Part shown: positions 46,477-56,717 of the stretch, piece after piece | Layout of the letters: each line of letters begins with the position of its first letter | Position numbering within the stretch: position 1 is the stretch's first letter | Source: Apiospora phragmitis | Lineage: Eukaryota > Ascomycota > Sordariomycetes > Amphisphaeriales > Apiosporaceae | Direction: 5' to 3' | Length of the DNA: 64,000 bases | NCBI GenBank assembly: GCA_038363925.1 | Contig: JAQQWL010000016.1 | Coordinates: forward strand, 372,001 to 436,000 | The notes under the pieces: generated by a model | The model's database searches: none | Told to the model about the DNA's origin: nothing | What the model saw: the letters and a program-made list of their open reading frames with translations, nothing else | Position numbers and translations under genes: made by a program

Positions 46477-48132
46477 ATGAACAACGACCTTGTGAGTATC
46501 CTTTTAACACGCTCCCTTCCCATCAAAGTCTGACTAACAACTCGCAAGGGGGACAGCAGGGCTGCCATCGGCGCATTCTCCGGGGATCATAATCACGCAC
46601 GTCATCTGTACTGTTTTCCTAGTGCTGAGGATAGCGTCTAGGCTTCACTGCTTACGGAGGTGGTTTGTCGACGACACACTCATGGTCATCTCCTGGATCT
46701 GGTCCACGGGGATCTGTACAGTCTACAGTCTCGCTCTTCACCTACCATCGCCCGTAGACGTCACGCATAAAGGCCCGATGGTGACGTATCTACTGCGGAC
46801 ATACCTGGGCCTCATACTCTATCAGTTGGCCTTGTGCTTTGCAAAACTGTCCATCGGGTCATTTTACTTACGCATGTTCAAGAGCAAGCCGGCAATGACG
46901 GCCTTGACGTGGGCCACGATTGGCTTGATAATTGGGCTGGCGATACCCCTGACGGCCATGAGTGGCCTGCAATGTTATCCCGAGGAGGGGAAAGTATTGG
47001 GACGGCCGATAGCCTGTATTGGGTTCACTCCCCTACTCATCATCAGTTCCTCTACGCATACGGCCACCGACGCCTGGCTGATCATCCTGATTCTACCGAC
47101 GATCTCCAAGCTAGAATTGCCTCTACGACGCAAAATCGCTATATCCGCTGTCCTATCACTTGGCATCTTCGAGATGGCCGCGAGTATGATACGACTACAG
47201 CTCAGCCTGCACAAGAACTTCAGTCCATCGGCCGGTAACCAGGCTTCCAACACCCTGGCGTTCTTCTGCACGACGGTCCTCGAGTGCGACACGGCCATCA
47301 TCTGCGCCAGCGTGCCAATGGTCCGGCCCATCATGTCCAAGATCTGGCCGTCCGTGTTCCCCGAGCCGCGGCGGAGCACCGGAAGCTTCAACCTCACCGT
47401 GGTAAGCTTTCACGGCTACCCCTGGCAAGACCAGCCCGCGAGCCCCCGAAACCGTCGCAGCGACAACAACAACAACAATAGCATCAGCAGCCCTACCATG
47501 GCCGACGCGCAACATAGCAGCAGCAACAGCAAGACCAAGCGGTCCTCGAAGACGCTCTCGCCCGAGGACGCCATGACTGGCTCAGCAGGCGGCGGTAGAG
47601 GCTCGAGACAGTCCAATCGTCGCACCCCGACGCCCCTGAGCCTCAAGAGCTTCATGAACTCGCCTCGTCCGCACCAGGGCCTGGGCCTGACGGGGCCCGA
47701 CACCAAGCCGATCCTGAGCACGCACAGCGAGGACAGCCTCGGGGAGCTGACGCGGTACTCGGACAACTTCCGGCGGTGGGGCACGCCGGACCTGAGCCTG
47801 ACGCTGGGCGGCAGAGATGCCCTGAGTCTATGGGGCGGCGGCGGCGGGTCGCCACAGCTACAACAACAACAAAAGCAACGGTTGTCTTTGGGCGGCGACG
47901 CGAGAGCGGCCAGTCGTCGGCGGCGGGAGGAAAGCCTGGGTTTGTGCGGCCGCCGTTCCGGAGCAGCCAGGAGAGTTTCATGTCGCCGTCGGACCCGGCG
48001 AGCCCGCGCACGCTGATACCGAGCCTGGGGTCGGGCCATGACATGTACGGGGCGCGCTGGCAGAGCATCGATCTGGGCACGCGGCCGGAGAGGCCCTGGG
48101 TCGCCGATGGGAGACCTGCCACTAGAGACTAA
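46477..48132 (+). CDS. Fungal rhodopsin-domain membrane protein (one frame break)
   Basis: Seven-helix plasma- or endo-membrane protein of the fungal rhodopsin-like (SAT4/CFEM-linked) class; the biochemical role is unknown. Helices are visible as IIITHVICTVFLVLRIASRL, TLMVISWIWSTGICTVYSL, YLGLILYQLALCFAKLSIG, TWATIGLIIGLAIPL, DAWLIILILPTI, KIAISAVLSLGIFEMAASMI and FFCTTVLECDTAIICASV. A long Ser/Asn/Gln-rich cytoplasmic tail follows. Near 47893 the frame shifts: one extra G in the GGG run restores SGQSSAAGGKPGFVRPPF and a natural C-terminus ending WVADGRPATRD at 48132. The 5' end is uncertain: MNNDL at 46477 followed by an intron is likely, but the standard donor GTGAGT does not keep frame, whereas GTATCC four bases later does. 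The 46560-48132 part is secure. Confidence 0.8.
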
Positions 48133-48946
48133 AGCCAAGGAGGCCAGGTTTGCCAGCGTCTTACCGGGGCACATATTTTCTCATTTTTCACTTGGTGGTT
48201 TCGAAACCACGCTTGACGTGTGGCGATCGAGATGAACTTCAAAGGGGTACAATTACCCCCTACTCATGAATACCACATCAACCCCCAGCATGCTCACCCA
48301 CCCACGTACTTATACCTATCTCCTATATAAACATGTAATCAAGCCCCCAGGGCAGAGATATGCCTCAGAGGCTGCTTCTCCAATACAAAGACAACACCAT
48401 TAATAATTAGATATAAATCTAGATCGAATATGCTGAGATAGGTCACTTTCTTACCCTGAGAGCGATCCCAGCAGGAAAAACAAGGCCAGCCAGAGATTGC
48501 GGTTTCTGACGCGAGTTACAACCGGCGCCACGCCATGGGCTTCAAGGGAACGAACCTCTGAAACAAATTGCTATACACATGATCAATGTTGGAAAACCAT
48601 TTCGTTGTAGAAAGAGGTACCATAGAAACCGTAGTCTCATTAGGAGTGGCGAGATGCAAACTCGCACAAGTTTTCTAAGTTCGCTTGGTCGTGGTCTCAG
48701 ATGATATACAGATATTATACTTATACACAGTTCTTGTTTTCGTCTATCCCAATGACACATGAATTCCATAATGCCCGTACCGAATAACGCCAGGCCATGC
48801 CAGTCGAGTGAAGATGTGTCGTCGGGGTTCCGCAGCAGCCAGAATTTCCGCTCCAGCCCATTTCTGCTGCTGCGCAGCTTTTTGTGTATTTTTGCTCTTG
48901 ATTTTGCAAGCGCATTGGATGGTTGTTGGTTGTCGCGCTGCATGGA
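48133..48946. other. Intergenic between convergent genes
   Basis: 3' regions of the rhodopsin-like gene and PAM16. A 133-codon minus-strand frame (48542-48943) abuts the PAM16 stop and is most likely its 3' untranslated region. Nothing else is recognised. Confidence 0.55.
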
Positions 48947-49434
48947 CTATCGGTCCTTGTACACTTTGGGTTTGAATCCCTCTTTGACCTCGGCTTCTTG
49001 TGCTGCCTTCTCCATTGCCGGCCTCACTTCGGATTCGATGCGTTCCCTGGCTCGTAACACCTTGCTCTGGAGATAGAAGCTTCCGCCCTTCTGGGGGTCG
49101 TTGGCGTCGAATAAGCGCTTGAAGCGGTCCATGACGTCCTCCATATTCGCCTTGCCTCCCTGCGGCGGTTTAACGTTCAAGATCTTGCAGGCCTCATCGA
49201 GTGTCATGCCGGTGCCCATGGATGTGCGGCCGGTACCGTTCGGGTTCAGCTTCGCCTGGGACCGCGCATAGTTGGAAGAAGCTTGGGCTTGCTTGAAGGC
49301 TTCGGAGAAGGCGCGGCCAAGTACGCGCGAGCCGACAATGACGACCTGTGTTATAAGACGATGCGCCTGCGAGTTCATCTTGTTAAATCCGAGCCCGGAA
49401 CTACATGCGCCATAATTCGAGTAAACCTTACCAT
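48947..49434 (-). CDS. PAM16: TIM23 import motor subunit PAM16 (TIM16)
   Basis: J-like partner of PAM18 in the presequence-translocase import motor on the matrix side of the mitochondrial inner membrane; it recruits and restrains PAM18 stimulation of mtHsp70. The model has a first exon containing only the ATG (49434-49432), a 65 bp intron with GTAAGG donor and TCGCAG acceptor, and exon 2 (49366-48947), giving 140 residues starting MAHRLITQVVIVGSRVLGRA, the conserved start of the family. The alternative start in the intron (MNSQAHRL) adds non-conserved residues. The degenerate J domain lies at about residues 54-110 (MTLDEACKILNVKPPQGG, FDANDPQKGGSFYLQSKVLR), with no HPD motif, as expected for PAM16. 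Confidence 0.95.
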
Positions 49435-50137
49435 TCTGAAAAGCTGCGGATCAACAACCGGAGCAGCTGAATAGTTGAAGGACAGTGGCCCAATGCGGTG
49501 GCAGGATTGCACGCGCGCACAGTGATGTCTTGTCGTAAGGGATGAGAGATTGTCCTCAAATTTGCCTCTAACAATGAGCAAGCAGCTTGATGCTCTATGT
49601 GAATGCGCAGAGATAGGTGCCGAACCGGCAACGACAGGGAAGTTTTTAGTCGGTCGGAAAAATCGCCATCCCCGATGGCGTTCCTGTGAATCCCCTTTAA
49701 CGGCAAAGTTTCCCCCCGGGTTATGCCTGTGGCGGGATATGCAGCAAACCAAGGCAGAGATGATGCCAGCTCACGGATGCACGGACGTTTTCAGCCGCCC
49801 ACGCTTGCTTGCGCGCACATCCACATGCAATTGAATGGACGAACGGCGAAGCTCAGTAGGAGAGAGCTTTGGCTTCAACTTGGTTTGGATTGAAGGAAGC
49901 CTACGGTTTTGGTGAAGCCAGATTTGATAGTGCCAGAAACAACACAATCTTCAACCACTCCGTCGCCCCTTGTTCATTTCTCTGACAGACTTTCATTTCC
50001 GTATTTTCCTTAACACCCCTCATTTGACAAACAACAACCTCTCCTATTGCCCGAACTCCCTACGCTTTCTGCCTCTCGAGGCGCATTTCCCCAACCACAA
50101 AACCTCCAACTTCATCCGATACGATACGTCAGAAACA
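49435..50137. other. Shared upstream region of PAM16 and YIP1
   Basis: Divergent promoter interval, 703 bp. The YIP1-proximal 200 bases are pyrimidine-rich. Several overlapping small frames look spurious. Confidence 0.6.
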
Positions 50138-51140
50138 ATGTCCTACAATTACGGCGCGCCTCCGCCCAACCAGTTCGGCGCTGGAGCAGGCGGCGCAGCT
50201 CAGCACTTACAATTCTATCCTTCGTCCTACTCCCCAGGAATACAGAGCCATGCGACAGCACAGCAGCCGGGATATGGATATGGTGCACCAGGGGGTACCC
50301 CAAGTTTTGGGGGCTTTGGCGGTGCAAGTGCTCCTGGTGTCAGCGGGCGCATGGGCGAACAAGGAGGGCTTCGAACTGGCTGGCTCGCTGCTTTCTCGAC
50401 CGAAGGATATGACAACGAACCGCCGCTGCTGGAGGAGCTTGGTGTCAACTTCGGCCACATTCAGAGGAAGGTACGTTATGCGCCATCCTCTTTCTGCCTC
50501 GTCTCTTCCCTTCATCGATGCTAACGATTGGTCCGTAGACTCTCGCTGTCCTTAACCCTATCGCCCGAATAGACCAGCACATAATGGACGACTCTGACCT
50601 AGCCGGCCCAATTCTCTTCTTCTTCCTATTCGGTACCTTCCTGCTGGTGAGCGGAAAGGTTCACTTCGGTTACATCTACGGCCTGGCCCTTATGGGCTCA
50701 ATGGCATTGCACACGATCCTTTCGCTCATGTCGCCTGATGGATCAACGGCTTCTCCCACTCCTGTTCCGGCCTATTCATCCGCGGAGGGGTACCCAGGGA
50801 TACCTCGTCGGGGGTGGATGGAAAAGACCACCTGAGTTCGACCCTCACCTTCCCGAGAAGCGCAAGCGTTCTCGGCTACTGCTTACTGCCTCTGGTGGCC
50901 ACCAGCTTGATTGGTATCGTGATGCCTATGGACACCCCCTTCGGTTATGTGTTGACCCTTGCTGCCATTGTGTGGTGCACGACGAGCTCCAGTGGCATGT
51001 TCTGTGCAGTCGGGCGCATGAGTAGCATGCGGTTTTTGGTTGCATACCCCCTGTTTCTATTTTATGTAGGATTCGGTATCATGGGGATCTTCAGCAGTCG
51101 TGGCAGTGGCACCCTCGGCAAGGCTACTGGTGTCTCATAG
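50138..51140 (+). CDS. YIP1: YIP1 family Golgi membrane protein (one frame break)
   Basis: Multi-span protein of ER-Golgi vesicles that interacts with Rab GTPases; YIP1 is essential in yeast. Exons are 50138-50470 and 50539-51140. The N-terminal cytosolic part is Gly/Pro/Gln-rich (NYGAPPPNQFGAG), followed by the family block PPLLEELGVNFGHI, then TLAVLNPIARIDQHIMDDSDLAGP and membrane segments such as ILFFFLFGTFLLVSG and GYIYGLALMGSMALHTILSL. The frame breaks at the GGGG run near 50786-50790; one more G gives a continuous 311-residue protein through SSTLTFPRSASVLGYC and the C-terminal spans to KATGVS. Because the gene is normally essential and the break is in a G run, a base-calling error is the best explanation. 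Confidence 0.92.
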
Positions 51141-53007
51141 ATCGGGCCTTCGCAGGCACCCCGGCCTCAACAACCGGCTAGACGTGGCCGATGGCATATG
51201 CTCGATAGAACGTTAGACTCGGATCCAAGGGAAAAACTGGAAGCCGGTACTTTTGGATGGTACCAGGCTCGGAAAAATGGCACGGCGTTGGAGGCTGATC
51301 AGCACGGTTGGCGTTGGCTGCTGGTTGTGACGGGACGATGGAAAACTAATGGACGAAAGATCTTATTCAGCTGATGCTGCCTAATCCGGTAGAAAAGTCC
51401 GATATTGGCAGAACCGAGGGCTATTAAACGCGATCGTGACTTGGGGCGTACCGAACGGCCTTTGTCGGGTGTCCTGGCGTCGGAGATGATACTTTCCACC
51501 AACGCAACCCACGAGATTTTGCCAGCTGTGTTACCCCAACACTGTGTGCCTCATGCAAAAAACTACTTTCTTCGAAGAAAACCATCTCCGAGGAGAGGTA
51601 ACATTACCGAACAGGGTGGTGCGACCGCGGCGGCTGGGTCTGCGACAGGTGTTCTTGGTTCTACAATATGAGTTTATATTGCGGCCCGACGGGTTGGTGC
51701 AAGTGAACCGTCTGGCCGATCCAATTGGACATTGATAATGCACCATAGTGCCCATACCAGCAATGACGGATGAGGGTGCTTGTGTCATCATGCAATGCTA
51801 CACCGTCTATTGTCTGGCACGCTTCCCCGGGGCCCCGACTGACTGACACATATCTGAGCACTTTATGGAAGCGAAACACGGGCGAACGTATTAACAGAGG
51901 ATGCATCCAAGACCAATCAATATGTTGTTACCCAATGTGACATGTTATCCATCACTTGCACTGACTTTCAAAGTTCCGTCTACAGTATGGGGTGGGGAGG
52001 CCATGCAATAATGCCAATAGTCCAAGGCGTATAATTCGAGGCGACACCGAACCAATCCAGTCATGAGATCATAAATGATGACTGAAGTCATAGGCGGTAT
52101 TCAAACCCGTTCCAATTAGCCCTGGTCTTCAGCGTATTTAATCTAGGGCTGACTGTCGTTGCCTGACGATGACGGGCTGAGTGGGTGGGGACTGCTGTAT
52201 GGTCTTACTACGAATGCATGGCCTGCTTTTGGCCGGGAAGGAAACCCAGTTCACATATTTAGGCAAGCAATGCAGTATTTGTTTTATCCAAATCCCAAAG
52301 CGGGAGCTTACAGACGCCTCGAATGCGTGCTCAAGTCACACACCCTATTCTTAGATTGATTGATTGGCGGATAACGGCCTGGCCGTTACGGTTTATGGGT
52401 TGGAGATACGACGCAGGAGCGAGTGTCAGATGCTGACTGTGTGTGTGTGTGTGACCCGCCGCGCCCGCCTTTTCACCCTTGAACCCGAGCCGCCAGCGTA
52501 TAGTCTACCCATAGTCTAGTCGGTATGCCGTACAGGCTATCAGCCTTACAAAAGTGGGAATGCCTCCCCCAGAAGATAAGGAGCAGGCATCAGGGGGAGG
52601 GTGCGTTCTAGAAGACCTACCGCCTACAACTGGTAAAAGGTCCTCAATGCCACGCGATTGGCCCGCCGGGTCTCGGTTTCCCAGTGCTCAGCCTTGGAAG
52701 TTAAATGATAATGTCAGCATCGCAGCAGGATGACTCGTCGTCTTTGGTTCCGTCAGCACTGAGCCACCCACAATCGTGTACTCTGGTCCTGTCCTGCCTG
52801 CATCAAGGATGCCATGGCTTCTGGGCAGAGCCACTCAGGAGGCGCCGCTTGCATCTTGCTGCGTATGATGTTGGTCCTCCGTACGAACACTCTCGATTTG
52901 TACACTGGCCGTAATAAGGGAAAAAGGGGGTGGGAATAATATAGACCACTCCTCCTCGGGTCCACAGGGCCGGCAGTGAGTGGGCAGGAGATACCTGCCG
53001 GTCGTTC
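51141..53007. other. Gene-poor interval with a microsatellite
   Basis: No gene is supported; the open frames are short and overlapping. A (GT)n microsatellite of about 7.5 units lies at 52439-52453. Confidence 0.55.
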
Positions 53008-53013
53008 TATAAA
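53008..53013 (+). promoter_or_regulatory. TATA box candidate for the repeat-SGNH gene
   Basis: TATAAA within CTATAAAGGGGGC, 150 bp upstream of the ATG at 53163. With initiation about 30-50 bp downstream this leaves a leader of roughly 100 bases. Confidence 0.5.
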
Positions 53014-53162
53014 GGGGGCGCCATTCTCACCCGATACAATTCGTCGAATAGTTGACAAGCAAACACACTATCTATAGCCTTCCTCGACTAGACTTTATCT
53101 TATATCATACCATACACAGGTTTCTTACGAGAGAGAGAGATAGAGTGGTGATCGCACCCAAT

Positions 53163-54648
53163 ATGGCTCGACTGACTCAGCTCGTTGGGCTCCTTGCCTT
53201 CTCCTCCTCGCTCCTTTCACCCCTCGTCGCAGCCCAGGTTGACGGCTCTCATGTCATCGATACATCTGTCAACTCCAGACAGGTCGACGGTTCTCGTATC
53301 GTTGACACGTCAGTCAACTCTAGACAAGTTGACGGCTCCCGCGTCTACGATGACACGATCGATACAAGACAAGTCGATGGGTCTCGCCTTGCCGAGAGTG
53401 ACGGCGTCGACGCCAGACAGGTCGATGGACCCCGCCTTGGCAAAACCGAAATAAATGCTCGACAGGTTGACGGATCACGTATTGCAGAGGGTGACAGCAT
53501 CAGCTCTAGACAAGTGGATGGATCTCGGTTCATTAGTGAGACCGATTTCAATGCTCGACAGGTCGATGGCTCTCGAATTACGGGCGAATCAGCCGTCGAT
53601 GTCGACAAGTTGACGGATCACGTGTTGCAGAGAGTGACAGACTCGATGCTAGAGCAAGTGGATGGGTCACGCGTTATAGACTCTGAAGGCGTCAACTCCA
53701 GACAAGTTGACGGATCTCAAGTTATTAATGATGTCGATATCCATGCTCGACAGGTCGATGGCTCTCGCCTGGCAGACGGGGATAGCGTTAGTGCGAGACA
53801 GGTTGACGGCTCCAAACAGGTGGACAGTGAGACCATCGGCACCCGACAAGTTGGTGGGTCTCGGATCATTGGTGATGCCAGTATCAATGCTCGGCAGGTC
53901 GATGGCTCTCGCGTCGTGGAGGGTGAGAGTATCAACGCCAGGGACAGTCAAGTTGTTGTGGCGGCCAATGATTTCCAGCTGCGGATCATGCCACTTGGTG
54001 CGTCGATGACCTTAGGCTTGCAGTCCGAGGACAACAACGGGTACCGAAAGACAGTCTACGAGCGTCTTGTCTCTGATGGGTGGACAGTCAATATGGTTGG
54101 CTCCAGGGAGAACGGCACCATGGCTGAGAATGTAAGTCATCTTCCCACCATCAAGGTTTTACCAGCCGACGAGACTAATTTGTTCTGATACACAGAGCCA
54201 TGAAGGCTGGCCCGCATACACCGTCGACGGGGTACATGGCAAGTTCACCCAGTCCAAAGGCCTGAAGCCGAACGTCGTGCTCCTGAACGCTGGTACCAAC
54301 GACTGCTTCTTCAACGTCGACCCCGCCGGCGCGGGCAAGCGCCTCACCTCGCTGATCGACGACATTTTCGTCTCGATCCCCGGCGTCACCGTCGTCATGT
54401 CGACTCTGCTGCCGAGCCGCGTCGACGGTCCCTGCGTGACCAACGTGAGCGAGCAGTACCGCGCGGTCTTCGCGAGTTACGAGAAGCAGAAGCGCCGGGT
54501 GGCGCTGGCCGACATCCAGAAGGAGCTCGACTTGGAGCTCCTCAGCCTGGATGGCATCCACCCGGGCGACGAGGGCTACGTGGCCATCGGCGGCCTCTTC
54601 CACGACGCTGTCACCAAGGTCCAGGGTCAGATCCAGAAGCCTCTTTAA
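53163..54648 (+). CDS. Secreted QVDGS-repeat protein with SGNH hydrolase domain
   Basis: Exons 53163-54131 and 54196-54648 (64 bp intron) give 473 residues. Residues 1-24 are a signal peptide (MARLTQLVGLLAFSSSLLSP, cleavage expected after LVAA), so the mature protein would begin with Gln25. Residues 25-260 are about 15 tandem 15-17-residue repeats with consensus RQVDGSR-hydrophobic pair-acidic-xx-hydrophobic-(N/D)-(A/S)-R. Residues 270-473 are an SGNH/GDSL hydrolase: MPLGASMTLG (nucleophile Ser281), NAGTND (Asp359) and DGIHPGDEGY (Asp442, His445), close to CE3-type acetylxylan esterases. The hydrolase should deacylate an extracellular ester, perhaps a wall polysaccharide. The repeats distantly recall PIR wall-anchoring repeats (Q-[IV]-x-D-G-Q), but lack the PIR spacing. 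The upstream start at 53052 would hide the signal peptide, so I chose 53163. Confidence 0.9.
53235..53942 (+). repeat. Coding tandem repeats (45-51 bp units)
   Basis: About 15 degenerate copies, each coding for QVDGS or a variant (QVDGP, QVGGS) at its start, with Arg immediately before. In 53601-53655 the repeat sequence is read out of frame: the shifted frame gives RQVDGSRVAESDRLDAR, so one repeat unit is masked by a pair of compensating indels. Confidence 0.9.
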
Positions 54649-55670
54649 GTCATTGAGGTGGTTTTCTACCCCTTACTTGATTACTTACTTAGAATATTAC
54701 CTTTGAGATGGATGGGAGGAAAGCGAGAGCGTTAAGCGCCTAGAAATGGAGTCTTCACAGACGACTGATTGGTTTTTCTTCTTCTTTTAGTTATAATGAT
54801 ACTCCTTTTATATAGTTATGATTTATCACCGTTTTGCCAGACTGTGTCTTAGTGTTCAACAATTCCCTACGTGACTGGCTGAAAGTAGTGTGCAGACAGA
54901 GAATTGGACCAGAAGTTTCCAAAGCAACGCTGCACCCTCAAAGTTAGAAATGCCTCACGTCGGTCGCTTCTATCAAAACGGGAATCTAGGTACTTGGGCA
55001 TGGCGGAAGCAGCCCCCACGTATCATACTAAGCTGATGTAGTCATCAGGATTCACATCAATGTCAGTCAGCCCTGTATCCGTAAGTACATAATCTAGTAA
55101 GCCACCCGTATCAAAGCACCCAGTAAGACAGCAGACACACGAAGCAAGCCAAAAACAAGCATTTCCATGACTAGGAAAACGGTTAGGGCTTACTCGAGCA
55201 TCAAAAACATTCAGAACAAAACACAAGTCCTATGTGTTACTTACTTTAGTATTCCAATTGTCCTTTGAAATATTCAATGCTGCACAGTTGAAGTAACAGC
55301 TGGGGTCCCCCTGAGAATCTCCAACGGCCCGCTTCAGAAGGTTATCCTTGTTTTAGCGGACCAGTTTGCTGGGAGGAGTTACAGTAACATCGAACCCCGG
55401 AAAGTAAGTACTTTACCTACTTACATGACAGTGCAGGGTACAGTGCAGAGTCACAGTGCCAAAGTGCCTACATCTACTTAGTTTTGCCTGCTACCCCCAC
55501 TTCCTTCGCTACCGTAGGTTTAGTGCTGAGTGGAGTGATGAGAAATTCGGACACTCTTCTTTTATTTTGGAACTGTCCGAAATCACATCCACTTGTATCT
55601 GCTGCTGTCAATTGTTGACCACAGGACCCATCTCGACATATTAGCTAAGCTCGTCATCCAAGGCAACTCC
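54649..55670. other. Intergenic, no gene supported
   Basis: 3' region of the SGNH gene and upstream region of the Psq/CENP-B-type gene. Short frames only; AGTAAGTAC/TACTTAC-like words recur at 55400-55440. Confidence 0.55.
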
Positions 55671-56426
55671 ATGGACGGAGACGTGGAGGGTTTGCCTGAA
55701 GACCCCGCCGATATGGCGCCCGCTGAGCCGTCCCCCACGGCCAAGACAAGTAAACGTCGATACAGGTCCTACAATGATGAAGATGTTCAGCGAGCTATTC
55801 ATGCAGTACGTCAAGACGGCATGTCACTACGGAAAGCCGCCATTTCATTCAACGTCCCCAAGACCTCTCTTGCCGACAGACTGGGTCAAGATTGTCCCAG
55901 CCCCCCACCACTGGTCAGCCATCAGCCAGGAGGACGAGGACGAGTCTATACGCGTTTCACTTGGACCGAAGACGATGTGGCCAAAGCCATGCTTGCCATA
56001 GAGGCCGGCTCAGGAACTTCTCAAGCTGCCAAACAATTTGGTGTCCCTTTTACCATACTCCACGCAAGGATTCGGGGCCACAAGCCCAGAGTCTTGAAGA
56101 AGGAGACGGCGAAGCTGACAATGAACCAAGAGCGGCTCCTGGCACAATGGGCAGGCGCCCAATGCGAACTTGGCTTCCCACCATCAAAAGAAGACATCTA
56201 CGACCTAGCCAACAGGGTAGTTCAGAAGAATGGGACCGACAAGGATCTCGGTAGGCAATGGGTGACACATTGGCTGCGTAGGAATCCTCAAGTCAAAGTC
56301 CGCGGTGCCGAGGGAGTCGAACCACAGGAGTCGCTGTTCACTACCGCGGTCTTTGAAGCCCCGACAGAGGCAATCACTGATGGCAATGGAGACTCAGAAG
56401 ACATTGCTGACACGCCGACAACTTAA
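55671..56426 (+). CDS. Psq/CENP-B-type DNA-binding protein, transposase-derived
   Basis: Intronless 251-residue protein with the DNA-binding architecture of pogo-family transposases and no DDE catalytic domain. Two Psq-type helix-turn-helix units are visible: YNDEDVQRAIHAVRQDGMSL plus RKAAISFNVPKTSLADRL (about residues 36-75), and WTEDDVAKAMLAIEAGSGTS plus QAAKQFGVPFTILHARIRG. A CENP-B/Tc5-type domain follows (LTMNQERLLAQWAGAQCELG, then PPSKEDIYDLANRVVQ and WVTHWLRRNPQVKVR). The C-terminus is acidic and ends naturally (SEDIADTPTT). The DNA shows no RIP, unlike the two pogo copies in the window, and the frame is intact. It could be a domesticated DNA-binding gene or a transposase that lost its catalytic end; no inverted repeats flank it that I can see. 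Confidence 0.8.
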   Translation: MDGDVEGLPEDPADMAPAEPSPTAKTSKRRYRSYNDEDVQRAIHAVRQDGMSLRKAAISFNVPKTSLADRLGQDCPSPPPLVSHQPGGRGRVYTRFTWTEDDVAKAMLAIEAGSGTSQAAKQFGVPFTILHARIRGHKPRVLKKETAKLTMNQERLLAQWAGAQCELGFPPSKEDIYDLANRVVQKNGTDKDLGRQWVTHWLRRNPQVKVRGAEGVEPQESLFTTAVFEAPTEAITDGNGDSEDIADTPTT

Positions 56427-56717
56427 TCGACAGGCTGGGCTAGCAACGCTAGTACCATGGCTTACATAGAGCTTTCCGGGCTGTACGCAACTCCTGACTC
56501 CTCGGCGTGACTTGAGTGCCGGACTGGCTACACTCAGCACCATTATTCACAATATCGAACCCATTTGAGACTAATGAAAATGCTTGGTTTGCATGTTCTG
56601 TGTTCAAGGGCGGCGACCATAAACATAAGCTTTCAGAATCTCATTGACTTGTGGATTTCCAACAGCTTTTCCTAACGTCACTAAAAACAACGCGACTGGC
56701 CAATATCCGGCAGAAAA

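Noticed and set aside
47416..48174. 252-codon minus-strand frame
   Set aside because: Shadow of the low-complexity tail of the rhodopsin-like gene; Leu runs arise from its Gln/Asn/Ser repeats.
53235..53942. Classical Kex2-processed RiPP precursor
   Set aside because: No dibasic KR or RR sites between the repeats, a catalytic SGNH domain is fused, and no modifying enzyme gene is adjacent.
53667..53951. Minus-strand repeat-rich frames in the QVDGS region
   Set aside because: Any tandem repeat opens several frames; the plus frame alone has the signal peptide and continues into the SGNH domain.
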